From NCBI GenBank assembly GCA_004552965.1, contig SFMU01000044.1, positions 1-28,124 of the forward strand: a stretch of DNA of 28,124 nucleotides. The letters are read 5' to 3'. The DNA comes from Bacteroidales bacterium. GTDB taxonomy: Bacteria; Bacteroidota; Bacteroidia; Bacteroidales; UBA932. Both the position numbers and the translations under genes were made by a program. Positions 1 to 7,617 of the stretch are shown here, in pieces; position 1 is the stretch's first letter; each line of letters opens with the position of its first letter. The notes beneath the pieces are model-generated. The model was not told the DNA's origin, did not search any database, and worked only from the letters and a program-made list of their open reading frames with translations.

Positions 1-117
1 GCACCGCAGCCGGAATATACGACCTCCGGCTGCTACGATCCGAAGCTGCGCGAGCTCGCTGAAATGGCTCGCTCCGCTTCGGCCGTTGCCGAAGATGACA
101 AACCAAAAGAAAACTGA
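1..117 (+). CDS. 3' end of an unrecognised gene (partial)
   Basis: An open frame enters from the left edge and stops with TGA at 115-117, giving 38 residues that begin APQPEYTTSGCYDPKL and end in a polar tail EDDKPKEN. The tail is Ala- and charge-rich with no membrane segment. Codon use is GC-rich, like most of the window and unlike the next ORF. I do not recognise the family. The call rests only on the clean frame from the first base and a plausible stop just before a promoter-like box. Confidence 0.5.
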   Translation, partial: APQPEYTTSGCYDPKLRELAEMARSASAVAEDDKPKEN

Positions 118-118
118 T

Positions 119-126
119 TATATTTG
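119..126 (+). promoter_or_regulatory. Bacteroidota -7 box upstream of the orphan ORF
   Basis: TATATTTG matches the Bacteroidota sigma-70 -7 consensus TAnnTTTG. It lies just after the stop of the upstream partial gene and about 42 bases before the ATG at 168. I see no clear -33 TTTG at the right distance, so the call rests on the -7 box and its position. Confidence 0.5.
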
Positions 127-167
127 CATATCTAAAGAGTCCGAGGGACCGGCTCCGGACACACTCG

Positions 168-740
168 ATGAAACACTACCGATTTGTCTTTAAAACAGTA
201 GACAAAGTTCCAGCACAAACAGACAACCCTGGTGACTTTTGCACTATCGTGGATTCAATTCTACAAAGCAATTCCCGGGATGGTTTGCTTAATTACCTCT
301 GGACTGATAAAGAAGGAGAAGGGAAAGAAGTCTTGTTCTGGAACAAGAAAGAGTTCACCGTTTACGATTTTGCATTGTTGCAATCTTTATTTGAGATATC
401 AGATGGGATTTACGGAGAGCAGTTGAGCAAGAGGGTTTACGACTTGTTAAAGGACAGCAGGAAACTTGGCAATTCTTTTCTGGCATGCATTAACACTATG
501 CCTGCTGAAAGGAAGTATCGCACACAGTATTTTCTTTATTTGGATTTGTATTTCGAAATGTGTTGGGAGTATTTGGAGAAGGATGAATCCTTATCCCCAA
601 GCGACGGAAGAGTCTCAGAAAAAGCATTCCTTGAGGCATTCCCTTTTATTCCCATTATTGATATTCCCAAAGACACAATCGTCGCCTGGAGCGGATATGA
701 GACTCTATTCCAGGCAGCACAAAGTCATTCATTCTCCTGA
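168..740 (+). CDS. Hypothetical protein, 190 aa, A/T-rich orphan
   Basis: I do not recognise this protein. It starts MKHYRFVFKTVDKVPAQ and reads as a soluble alpha/beta protein rich in Phe, Tyr, Trp, Asp and Glu, with no signal peptide, membrane helix or Cys motif. Its middle (about residues 60-140) is rich in Leu, Tyr and Phe and probably helical. Base composition is clearly more A/T-rich than the neighbouring genes, with codons such as TTT, TTA and AAA that they avoid, which suggests recent acquisition. It has its own -7 box at 119-126. A fresh promoter and a single full-length frame support it being a gene; lack of family recognition lowers confidence. Confidence 0.6.
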   Translation: MKHYRFVFKTVDKVPAQTDNPGDFCTIVDSILQSNSRDGLLNYLWTDKEGEGKEVLFWNKKEFTVYDFALLQSLFEISDGIYGEQLSKRVYDLLKDSRKLGNSFLACINTMPAERKYRTQYFLYLDLYFEMCWEYLEKDESLSPSDGRVSEKAFLEAFPFIPIIDIPKDTIVAWSGYETLFQAAQSHSFS

Positions 741-892
741 TAGCACTTCCCCGACCCGGTACGGGCAGTTTCATCCCCATTGCATGTCACAAACACAAGT
801 TGCTTGTGCCATGCAGGCAATGCTGCAATCCTGTACAGTACAGATTGGGCAATTGCCGAAGGTTAAAATTCAGGCAGAGGAGGGCAAATAGC

Positions 893-1921
893 TCAAACAG
901 TGATGTCGCCACGGAGGGGCGTCTGGATCATCCGGCCTATCCACTCGCGGTCGTCGGACACGCCAAGGAGGTGGAAGAGCTTTGCCAGCATATTCTCGGT
1001 GGTACTGTCATAGCCGCAAAAGACTCCGGCCTCCTTCAACTGCTTGCCGGTCTCATAGATGTCCATGTCGACACGGCCGGCAGGACACTGGGTGACGTTG
1101 ACCAGAATCTTGCCCGAAGCAACTGCCTGGCGCACGCAATCGATGAACCAGCCACGTGAAGGGGCATTTCCGGCACCGAAAGTTTCCAGAATGACAGCCC
1201 TGGTTTCCTCTCCGAGAAGGATGTTTCGCACAATCCCGGGAGTGATTCCGGGGTGGATTTTCAGGATGGAAACCCTCGTGTCAAGTGACGGATGGACAGA
1301 AAAAGGATGGCCGGACGGCTGGAGAATCTCCTTGGAGGCATAGCGGATGTTGATTCCGGCATCAGCCAAAGGCGGACAGTTCGGAGAAGCGAATGCCTCG
1401 AAGCACTCGGAATCATACTTGGTGGTCCGGTTGCCCCGCATCAGTTTCGAACCGAAATAGATGCTCACTTCCGGGACAATCGCCCGTCCATCGGAATCCT
1501 TTGCAGCGGCAATCTCCACGGAGCTGATAAGATTCTCCTTGCCATCAGTACGTGCGACACCGATCGGAAGCTGACTCCCGGTAAAGACGACCGGTTTGGA
1601 AAGGCCGTCGAAAATGTAGCTCAGGGCAGAAGCGCTGTAGGCCATGGTGTCAGTTCCGTGCAGGACGACAAAGCCGTCATACTGGTCGTACCGGGACTCA
1701 ATCAGCCTTGCCAACTCGACCCAACGGGAAGGCTCCACATCGGAAGAATCGATAGGAGGATCGAAATTGTAGGCATCGACTTTGAGTGCAAACTTCTGAA
1801 GTTCAGGAACTTCATCAAGAATACCGGAAAAATCGAAAGGACGGAGTGTCTGAGTGACCGGGTCCTTCTTCATACCGATCGTACCACCGGTGTAGATGAG
1901 CAGAATCGCGGATTTGACCAT
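893..1921 (-). CDS. ansA: Type I (cytoplasmic) L-asparaginase
   Basis: This enzyme hydrolyses L-asparagine to aspartate and ammonia. The N-terminus carries the first catalytic-threonine motif (IYTGGTIGM, residues 9-17). The second signature, VVLHGTDTMAYSASAL, lies near residues 85-100 with its Thr-Asp pair. A 342-residue length and lack of a signal peptide fit the cytoplasmic AnsA type (about 340 residues) rather than periplasmic AnsB. The start ATG at 1919-1921 directly precedes MVKSAILLIYTGG, the normal family start. It lies 30 bases downstream of the T-run ending the SRP RNA on the same strand, so it may be transcribed by read-through from there. I found no convincing separate -7 box. Confidence 0.93.
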   Translation of the reverse strand: MVKSAILLIYTGGTIGMKKDPVTQTLRPFDFSGILDEVPELQKFALKVDAYNFDPPIDSSDVEPSRWVELARLIESRYDQYDGFVVLHGTDTMAYSASALSYIFDGLSKPVVFTGSQLPIGVARTDGKENLISSVEIAAAKDSDGRAIVPEVSIYFGSKLMRGNRTTKYDSECFEAFASPNCPPLADAGINIRYASKEILQPSGHPFSVHPSLDTRVSILKIHPGITPGIVRNILLGEETRAVILETFGAGNAPSRGWFIDCVRQAVASGKILVNVTQCPAGRVDMDIYETGKQLKEAGVFCGYDSTTENMLAKLFHLLGVSDDREWIGRMIQTPLRGDITV

Positions 1922-1950
1922 GGAACAAGCCGAAGTGTCTGTCTGGAAAC

Positions 1951-1965
1951 AAAAAAAAGGGAAAG
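1951..1965 (-). terminator. Terminal helix arm and T-run ending the SRP RNA
   Basis: On the minus strand CTTTCCC (1959-1965) is followed directly by eight T (1951-1958). CTTTCCC can pair with GGGAAAG at the 5' end of the same RNA, so the closing helix of the SRP RNA plus the T-run would act as an intrinsic terminator. Some read-through into ansA is possible because ansA starts 30 bases later. Confidence 0.6.
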
Positions 1966-2056
1966 CTTAGCACATCGCACCGCTACAACCTCCTACCCTT
2001 GCTGCCTTCCGACCCTGGGGGAGTTCAGAGGGAGCTGGTCGTGTACGACTTTCCCC
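1959..2056 (-). ncRNA. ffs: Small bacterial signal recognition particle RNA (4.5S type)
   Basis: This is the RNA scaffold that binds Ffh and FtsY during co-translational targeting of membrane proteins. On the minus strand the hallmark helix-8 segment reads GGTCGGAAGGCAGCAAGGG (about 1998-2014), containing the GGAAGGNAGCA loop signature. The 5' end GGGGAAAG (2049-2056) pairs with CTTTCCC (1959-1965) at the 3' end, closing a hairpin of about 98 nt, the size of the small SRP RNA. A -7 box lies 5-6 bases before the 5' end and eight T follow the 3' end. It sits between cdd and ansA, both on the same strand. Confidence 0.92.
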
Positions 2057-2061
2057 GACTG

Positions 2062-2093
2062 CAAATATATCACTTTTCGTTGAAACTATCAAA
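2062..2093 (-). promoter_or_regulatory. SRP RNA promoter (-7 and -33 boxes)
   Basis: On the minus strand TATATTTG (2062-2069) matches TAnnTTTG, and TTTG (2090-2093) lies 20 bases upstream, the Bacteroidota -33/-7 arrangement. Predicted initiation falls at the GGGG that begins the RNA (2056). The -33 element lies inside the last codons of cdd (stop at 2070-2072), so the promoter is partly coding. Confidence 0.8.
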
Positions 2094-2552
2094 AATCAAC
2101 GGAAGAATGTCATCTACCTTAGAGAATTTCAAGGTCTGCCGGGTGCCGAACAGAATCACGCTCATCGGCCTCTTTCCCAGAGTCTGGTACTCGGCCATCA
2201 CCTGGCGGCAGCTTCCGCAAGGAGAACACGGACCTTCGGAAAGAGTCCCGTTGAATCCTCCGACAATGGCCAGAGAAACCATAGCCTTGCCCGGATTGGA
2301 TGCGCTTGCGGCAAACATTGCTGTCCTCTCGGCGCAAAGACCTGAAGGATAGGCGGCATTTTCCTGATTCGAGCCCTTCACGACCGTCCCGTCCTCAAGG
2401 AGAACGGCTGCGCCGACGTTGAATGATGAATATGGAGCATAGGAACCCTTCTGAGCCTCGATTGCAGCTTCGACAAGTTTCCGGTCCACAGCGTCAAGTT
2501 CGTCGATGGAGGAATATTCCTGAATATCGATCTCCAACTTCAGATTTCTCAT
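2070..2552 (-). CDS. cdd: Cytidine deaminase
   Basis: This enzyme deaminates cytidine and deoxycytidine to uridine and deoxyuridine in pyrimidine salvage. The zinc site is visible: SGLCAERTAMF holds the Cys ligand and catalytic Glu of the CAE motif, and GPCSPCGSCRQVM holds the two Cys of PCxxC. The substrate-contact segment YAPYSSFNVGAAV precedes them. I start at the ATG at 2552 (MRNLKLEIDIQEYS), giving 160 residues, a typical homotetrameric length. A longer frame to 2612 only adds a hydrophobic stretch unlike the family and would cover promoter sequence. A weak -7-like TATATTTA lies at 2575-2582. The gene is divergent from mnmA, and its 3' end carries the SRP RNA promoter. Confidence 0.92.
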   Translation of the reverse strand: MRNLKLEIDIQEYSSIDELDAVDRKLVEAAIEAQKGSYAPYSSFNVGAAVLLEDGTVVKGSNQENAAYPSGLCAERTAMFAASASNPGKAMVSLAIVGGFNGTLSEGPCSPCGSCRQVMAEYQTLGKRPMSVILFGTRQTLKFSKVDDILPLIFDSFNEK

Positions 2553-2612
2553 AGCTGACAAAGTAAAATGTCCATAAATATAGCAAAAATTGATTAGAAC
2601 TGCGCAATTCAT

Positions 2613-2620
2613 TAACTTTG
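2613..2620 (+). promoter_or_regulatory. Candidate -7 box for mnmA
   Basis: TAACTTTG matches TAnnTTTG, and a weak TTG-type -33 element lies at about 2590-2593. It would give mnmA a leader of roughly 95 nt. The leader contains a short inverted repeat, CGCAAG near 2646 and CTTGCG near 2686, too weak to call a regulatory fold. Confidence 0.45.
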
Positions 2621-2720
2621 TCGCATATTAGCATTGGTTTATGTTCCGCAAGCCACGCCAACCTCACAATAACGGACAATCAGGACTTGCGAAACTTCAG
2701 GATATTAATCGTATTCCGCA

Positions 2721-4154
2721 ATGAAAGTTTGTATCGGACTATCCGGAGGAGTGGATTCGAGCGTTGCAGCCCTGCTTCTCAAGCAACAGGGCTACGACGT
2801 CTTCGCAATGTTCATGCAGAACTGGCATGATGCCGACGCCACCCTCCACGGCGACTGCGAATGGGAGGAAGACCGCTTCGTTGCGGAGATGGTGGCCAGA
2901 AAGATCGGCATACCTTTCTATTTCATCGACCTCTCCAAAGAATACAGGCAGCGGGTTGTCGACTACATGTTCAATGAATATTCAGAAGGCAGGACCCCGA
3001 ACCCGGACGTCCTCTGCAACCGCGAAATCAAATTCGACGCCTTCCTGGAAGCAGCAGAAAAACTCGGAGCCGACATGGTGGCCACCGGACACTATTGTCG
3101 AAAGGAGCCGCTTCTGGACAGTGAAGGGAAGCAGGTCATCATCGACAGTCAGCCACAATGGAGGATTCTGGAAGGGGTGGATCCCAACAAGGACCAGAGC
3201 TACTTCCTCTGCCAGCTCGGACAGGGCCAGCTCGCGAAAGCCATGTTCCCGATCGGAGGCCTGACAAAGCCTGAGGTCAGGAGAATCGCCCATGAGGCGG
3301 ATCTGCCGTCAGCCGACAAGAAAGACTCCCAGGGAATCTGCTTTGTCGGCAAGGTGGACCTTCCTACCTTCCTCAAGCAGAAGCTCCTGCCAAAGCAGGG
3401 AGATGTTGTCGAAGTATTCGATGCATTCTACGCCTCCTCCCCCGACTATGGTTTTGCCGTTTCGACCCTGTCGTCCATCCTCAAGACTCCGGGAAAGCCC
3501 CAGATGATCTGCGCCTATTCATCAGAGGACTCCGGCGGAGCCTCTTTCAACAACGTCAGCATCGAAGGCGCAACCCGTTCCGAGGGCAATGAATATGACG
3601 AAGAAAAGATCCGCACCCTGTCCGACGAGACCCTGGAACGGCTCTCCCGCCCTTTGGACTACGGATCAATCAAGTTCGAAACAGAGACCTACCGTTCCGG
3701 GAAAAAGCACATCCGGAAGACCCGGTACAAGGAGAACCCCTGGGGAAAGATCGTAGGTCAGCACGACGGAGCCCAGTTCTACACCATCGGCCAGAGAAAG
3801 GGGCTGAACATAGGCGGGCACAAGGACTCAATCTTTGTGATTTCGACCGACACGGAGCGGAACATAATCTATGTCGGAGAAGGTCACACCCACAAGGGAC
3901 TGTCCAGATGCTGCATCAGAATCGGAAACAGGGACATCCACTGGATAAGGCAGGACCTGGAGATGAAGGATGGAGAAATACGCAGCTGCAGAGTCCGCGT
4001 ACGCTACCGCCAGCCACTGCAGGATGCCTTGCTGACAAAGAGGCCGAACGGACTCTTCATCATATTCAGGAAGCCGCAGCGAGGCATTTCCAACGGGCAG
4101 TTCGCTGTCTGGTATTCATCTGACGGTGAAATGCTTGGCTCAGGTGCAATCTAG
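2721..4154 (+). CDS. mnmA: tRNA 2-thiouridine(34) synthase MnmA with a large insertion
   Basis: MnmA installs sulfur at U34 of tRNAs for Lys, Glu and Gln, using ATP and a persulfide relay. The PP-loop SGGVDSS is at residues 8-14. The two catalytic Cys are C99 (NPDVLCNREIKF) and C207 (DSQGICFVGK). The C-terminal beta-barrel starts at the conserved QFYTIGQRKGLNIGG (about 352-366). The protein has 477 residues against about 360-370 in most MnmA. The excess is one block between GDVVEVF (about 233) and KIVGQHDGAQFY (about 343), some 110 residues, mostly polar (Ser, Glu, Arg, Lys), with base composition like the rest of the gene. The frame is intact across it. Start ATG at 2721 gives the family start MKVCIGLSGGVDSS. 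It converges on the flavoprotein gene 83 bases downstream. Confidence 0.93.
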   Translation: MKVCIGLSGGVDSSVAALLLKQQGYDVFAMFMQNWHDADATLHGDCEWEEDRFVAEMVARKIGIPFYFIDLSKEYRQRVVDYMFNEYSEGRTPNPDVLCNREIKFDAFLEAAEKLGADMVATGHYCRKEPLLDSEGKQVIIDSQPQWRILEGVDPNKDQSYFLCQLGQGQLAKAMFPIGGLTKPEVRRIAHEADLPSADKKDSQGICFVGKVDLPTFLKQKLLPKQGDVVEVFDAFYASSPDYGFAVSTLSSILKTPGKPQMICAYSSEDSGGASFNNVSIEGATRSEGNEYDEEKIRTLSDETLERLSRPLDYGSIKFETETYRSGKKHIRKTRYKENPWGKIVGQHDGAQFYTIGQRKGLNIGGHKDSIFVISTDTERNIIYVGEGHTHKGLSRCCIRIGNRDIHWIRQDLEMKDGEIRSCRVRVRYRQPLQDALLTKRPNGLFIIFRKPQRGISNGQFAVWYSSDGEMLGSGAI

Positions 4155-4237
4155 GGACTGATGCGGCACGCTCCGGGATGTTCGCCCTCGCCCGGGCCCT
4201 TTCAGTTCAGGCCGGCCATTCCGGGAACTCTCGGACT

Positions 4238-5647
4238 TCAGAGACTTCTGGCTGCGCTCTCTCCGGCAAGACGACCGGTCGAGAAGGCACACTGAAGGTT
4301 GTAGCCTCCCGTGTCGCAATCCATGTCCAGAATCTCTCCGCAGAAATACAGGCCCGGAGTCAGTTTCGACTCCATTGTCTTCGCTGTCACCTCATCGGTC
4401 GAGACTCCTCCGGCCGTGATGACGCATCTTTCGTAGCCCACAAAGCCCACAATCTCGAACCTCCAGTCCTTCAGGGTCTTTGCCAGCAAGTCGAGCCGCA
4501 CTTCATAGGACCTTCTGGCATCCCGTCCGAAACGCCTCCTTCCGCCCTGGACGCCCATCCTCTCATTCTTGCTCGGTATGGTCTTCAGTATGTCCGGATT
4601 CCAGGCCTGGAACCCCGGAATGAGTTCCCAAGGCATCAGTTTCCCCAAAAGGATCCTGTACATCTCCTTGCCATTGATCCCCCTTCCGTCTTTCCACTGA
4701 CGGCTGCGCGGATCATTGCGTATCTCGTCCCAAAGAGTCCTGATCCTGGCCGAAAGCTCCTCCAGAGGTACTCCGGGCTTGAGATCGAGCGAGAAAGAGA
4801 CCTTGCTCCCGTTCATCAGCGCCTTGACGCAACGGCGGCTGACATGGAAGCCGACAGGCCCCTCGATGCCCCCGTCAGTGAAATCGACATCGCCGAACTC
4901 GGTCTCCGGACTTCCCCCGTCGATAGTGACGCTCAGATTGACATTCTTGAGTTTCGCGCCCTTGAGGGCCTCGGCTCCGGCAGTCATGGGAGTCTCTCTG
5001 TGAATATGTCCCTTCAGAGACTCGTCAGGCTCACCGAGCACCTTGTAACCCTTCGGCACAAGGGCAGTCAGGGACGGAAAGAGAGGGGTCACAGTGTGTC
5101 TGAAAGCCTTCGCCCAGGCATAGCCGTCTCCAGAAGAGCCGGTCATCGGATAGGAAAGACCTCCCGTCGCGATGATGAGCTTATCGCTCTGGTACATCTC
5201 ACCGTCGGCGCAGCGGACATTGAAGCCAGGGAGAACGGAAACGACCTCCTTCCCTGTGAACAGGATCACACCCAGACGGAGCACGGCCTCGACCATAGTG
5301 TCAAGCACCTCGGAAGCCCTGTGTGAATATGGGAACGCCCTGTCTCCCCTCTCCACCACGGTTTCCAGCCCGCAGCTCTCGAGGAAGTCTATCTCATTCT
5401 CCGGAGTCCAGGAATAGAATGCCGGCTTGACGAAGTTGGGATTCGTGCGGATATGCTGGGAAAAATCATTCCACGGTTTGAGGTTGGTGAAATTGCAGCG
5501 CCCCTTGCCCGTGAAGAGAATCTTCCTTCCAGGTCTCGGCATCTTTTCAAGAATGACGATTCTGGCATCCGGATTTGCCTTGGCCGCCCCATAGGCAGCC
5601 ATAAGTCCGGCCGCTCCCCCACCGATTATGATAATGTCAGATTTCAT
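4238..5647 (-). CDS. HI0933/YhiN-type FAD-dependent oxidoreductase
   Basis: A flavoprotein of the HI0933-like (BaiN/YhiN) family; substrate and physiological role are unclear. The dinucleotide fold IIIIGGGAAGLMAAYGAA lies at the N-terminus. The family motif GRKILFTGKGRCNFTNL follows near residue 45. A second nucleotide-contact segment, KLIIATGGLSYPMTGSSGDGY, lies mid-protein, and the C-terminal FAD motif GLYFCGEILDMDCDTGGYNLQCAFSTG (given in part) closes the domain. I start at MKSDIIIIGGG (5647, 469 residues), because the longer frame to 5662 adds five residues before the usual start. That is somewhat longer than the roughly 400 residues usual in the family. A -7 box lies at 5692-5699. Confidence 0.88.
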   Translation of the reverse strand: MKSDIIIIGGGAAGLMAAYGAAKANPDARIVILEKMPRPGRKILFTGKGRCNFTNLKPWNDFSQHIRTNPNFVKPAFYSWTPENEIDFLESCGLETVVERGDRAFPYSHRASEVLDTMVEAVLRLGVILFTGKEVVSVLPGFNVRCADGEMYQSDKLIIATGGLSYPMTGSSGDGYAWAKAFRHTVTPLFPSLTALVPKGYKVLGEPDESLKGHIHRETPMTAGAEALKGAKLKNVNLSVTIDGGSPETEFGDVDFTDGGIEGPVGFHVSRRCVKALMNGSKVSFSLDLKPGVPLEELSARIRTLWDEIRNDPRSRQWKDGRGINGKEMYRILLGKLMPWELIPGFQAWNPDILKTIPSKNERMGVQGGRRRFGRDARRSYEVRLDLLAKTLKDWRFEIVGFVGYERCVITAGGVSTDEVTAKTMESKLTPGLYFCGEILDMDCDTGGYNLQCAFSTGRLAGESAARSL

Positions 5648-5691
5648 GACGCGATTGAACAAGTTTCTGTACAGACCTAAACGAAAACTTG

Positions 5692-5699
5692 CAAATTTA
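5692..5699 (-). promoter_or_regulatory. -7 box for the flavoprotein gene
   Basis: On the minus strand TAAATTTG matches TAnnTTTG and lies about 45 bases before the chosen ATG (5647). It is back to back with the tRNA promoter at 5723-5730. No clear -33 element was found. Confidence 0.55.
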
Positions 5700-5722
5700 A
5701 TCTTTTATAATGATTTTTTCGT

Positions 5723-5730
5723 TATATTTG
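5723..5730 (+). promoter_or_regulatory. -7 box for tRNA-Thr
   Basis: TATATTTG fits TAnnTTTG exactly. Initiation would fall near 5736, leaving a short 5' leader of about 24 bases before the mature tRNA starts at 5760. Confidence 0.65.
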
Positions 5731-5759
5731 CACTCCATTTCCCTCGAGAAATGCAGCAG

Positions 5760-5832
5760 GCCACTTTAGCTCAGTCGGTAGAGCAACGCATTCGTAACGC
5801 GTAGGTCGCCAGTTCAAGTCTGGCAAGTGGCT
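5760..5832 (+). tRNA. tRNA-Thr (anticodon CGT)
   Basis: A complete 73-nt cloverleaf can be folded by eye. The acceptor stem GCCACTT pairs with AAGTGGC. The D-arm is GCTC-AGTCGGTA-GAGC. The anticodon loop is TTCGTAA with CGT. The T-arm is GCCAG-TTCAAGT-CTGGC, and the discriminator base is T. The anticodon stem ACGCA/CGCGT has four pairs and an A-C mismatch next to the loop. CCA is not encoded. It is a single gene with its own promoter and terminator and reads ACG codons. Confidence 0.95.
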
Positions 5833-5851
5833 CCTAAACGCAACTGAGAAG

Positions 5852-5891
5852 AAAGAGGCTGACCCGTCATCAATCAGGGTCAGCCTCTTTT
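5852..5891. terminator. Strong bidirectional terminator hairpin
   Basis: AAAGAGGCTGACCC (5852-5865) and its exact reverse complement (5877-5890) form a perfect 14-bp stem with an 11-base loop. It ends in TTTT on the plus strand and in CTTTCTTC on the minus strand. It lies between the tRNA (plus) and the end of the phosphomutase gene (minus), so it can terminate both converging transcripts. Confidence 0.88.
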
Positions 5892-5927
5892 CTGATGTAT
5901 GCGACTTCACGGAGAAAGGGCCAGGCA

Positions 5928-7604
5928 TCAACCAACGAACTGGGCGCGGAGAGCCTTCAGCTTCTCATCGGCATCGTCACCCTTGGCACCGAAATAGAAC
6001 TTGATCTTCGGCTCGGTACCTGAAGGACGGACTGAGACGACATCACCGGCCTCGCTGAAGAACTGGAGCACATTCGATTTCACAAGACCGGTCTTCTCCG
6101 GCTCGAGATAGTCGATCACCTTGACGACCTTCGAACCGCAGATCTCCTTCGGAGGATTATGCCTCATGTCGGCCATGATCTTCTGGATTTCCTCGGCTCC
6201 GCTCTTTCCCTTGCGTACCAGAGACACCAGAGACTCCTTGCGATAGCCATATTCAGAGTAGATCTTCTGCAGCAGCTGGTAAAGGGTAAGGCCCTGGTCG
6301 GCAGCCCACGCGGCACACTCGGCGACAACAGAGCAGGCAACAGGAGCATCCTTGTCCCTGACGAACTCACCGACATTGAAGCCATAGCTTTCCTCGCCTC
6401 CACAGATGAACTCGCCCTTTCCCTCATTGCGGCGAACCACCTCCCCGATGTACTTGAAACCGGTCAGGACATTGTAGCACTTAACGCCGAAGCTGGCGGC
6501 TATGTCGGCCAGCAGCTGGGAAGTCACGACAGTCTTGCAGATGTACTTGGTGGAATCCAGCTTGCCGAGTTCCTTCCAGCGGGTCAGGATGTAGTAGGTC
6601 ATGATGCTGGCCGTCTGGTTGCCGTTGAGCTGGACGAGCCTGCCGTCATTGTCGCGCACAGCGATACCCATTCTGTCCGCATCCGGATCAGTGGCCATCA
6701 CAAGGTCCGCGCCCTGTCTGTCAGCCTCCTCGAGAGCCATCTTCATTGCAGCCGGCTCCTCCGGATTCGGAGATGCCACGGTTGGGAAATTGCCATCACT
6801 GACATCCTGCGCGGCCACATGATAGACATTCTCGAAACCAAGCCTCCTGAGACACTCCGGGACAAGCCTGACTCCACAGCCGTGAAGAGGGGTATAGACA
6901 ATCTTCAGATCCTTGTGGCGGGCACGGGATTCAGGACTCAGCATCAGGGAGAGGATGTCGGACATGTAGTTCTCATCCATCTCACTGCCCATCAGTTCAA
7001 TCTTTCCGCTGCCCTCGCCCTTTGTGAATCTGACGAGTGAAGGATCGGAAACCTTGGCAACCTCCGCGATGATTTCGGCATCGACCGGAGATGTGATCTG
7101 GGCTCCGTCATTCCAGTAGGCCTTGTAGCCATTGTATTCCTTCGGATTGTGGGAGGCGGTGACCATCACGCCGGCGATGGAACCTGTCTTGCGGATGGCA
7201 TAACTGAGCTCGGGAGTAGGCCTGATGCCATCGAATATGTAGACATGCAAGCCGTTGGCGCTCAGGACATCAGCTGTGATCCTGGCAAAAAGTTCAGAAT
7301 TGTTGCGGCTGTCGTACGAAACGCAGACGGACACATCCTTACCCTCTGCATGCTTGAGAATGTAGTTTGCCAGACCCTGGGTAGCCATACCGACAGTGTA
7401 CCTGTTCATCCTGTTGGTACCCACACCCATCACTCCCCTGAGTCCTCCTGTGCCGAACTCAAGATTCTTATAGAAAGCGTCCTCCAGACCGGCGGGATCG
7501 CTGTTTTTCAACTCAAGGATCTTTGATTTGGTCTCCTCATCGAAGTCTCCGGCAAGCCATGAATCGGCAATTGCGATGTAGTCCTGTGCCATAGTGTTCA
7601 TCAT
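5928..7604 (-). CDS. Phosphoglucomutase/phosphomannomutase family enzyme
   Basis: An alpha-D-phosphohexomutase that interconverts sugar 1- and 6-phosphates, feeding glycogen, envelope polysaccharide and sugar-nucleotide synthesis. The phosphoserine loop is VMVTASHNPKEYNGYK (about residues 145-160). The metal loop DPDADRMGIA follows in the middle, the sugar-binding loop GGEESYGF near residue 405, and the phosphate-binding loop SVRPSGTEPKIKFYF near the C-terminus. At 558 residues it matches the long phospho-sugar mutase class (about 580). The substrate (glucose or mannose, possibly pentose phosphate) cannot be fixed from sequence. The start could be 7604 (MMNTMAQDY) or 7592 (MAQDY). The -7 box at 7618-7625 lies so close that 7592 is a real alternative. 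Confidence 0.92.
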   Translation of the reverse strand: MMNTMAQDYIAIADSWLAGDFDEETKSKILELKNSDPAGLEDAFYKNLEFGTGGLRGVMGVGTNRMNRYTVGMATQGLANYILKHAEGKDVSVCVSYDSRNNSELFARITADVLSANGLHVYIFDGIRPTPELSYAIRKTGSIAGVMVTASHNPKEYNGYKAYWNDGAQITSPVDAEIIAEVAKVSDPSLVRFTKGEGSGKIELMGSEMDENYMSDILSLMLSPESRARHKDLKIVYTPLHGCGVRLVPECLRRLGFENVYHVAAQDVSDGNFPTVASPNPEEPAAMKMALEEADRQGADLVMATDPDADRMGIAVRDNDGRLVQLNGNQTASIMTYYILTRWKELGKLDSTKYICKTVVTSQLLADIAASFGVKCYNVLTGFKYIGEVVRRNEGKGEFICGGEESYGFNVGEFVRDKDAPVACSVVAECAAWAADQGLTLYQLLQKIYSEYGYRKESLVSLVRKGKSGAEEIQKIMADMRHNPPKEICGSKVVKVIDYLEPEKTGLVKSNVLQFFSEAGDVVSVRPSGTEPKIKFYFGAKGDDADEKLKALRAQFVG

Positions 7605-7617
7605 GTTTTGGTTTTGA

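Noticed and set aside
741..892. Possible small gene or RNA between the orphan ORF and ansA
   Set aside because: I found no ORF with a promoter, no conserved RNA motif and no strong hairpin in this 152-base stretch.
1292..2083. Plus-strand ORF of 263 residues across ansA and the SRP RNA
   Set aside because: It crosses a well supported RNA gene and its promoter, and is antisense to the asparaginase motifs.
3420..3747. Frameshift or gene fusion within mnmA
   Set aside because: The frame stays open with normal codon use, and conserved MnmA segments resume in the same frame, so an insertion is simpler.
4155..4237. Possible terminator between mnmA and the flavoprotein gene
   Set aside because: There are short GC-rich inverted words such as GGCCGGCC, but no hairpin followed by a T-run in either direction.
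4178..5326. Plus-strand ORF of 382 residues
   Set aside because: It is antisense to the HI0933-type flavoprotein, which has full FAD motifs. The ORF has no recognisable domain.
5722..5931. Minus-strand ORF of 69 residues
   Set aside because: It covers the tRNA and terminator, and has no family likeness.
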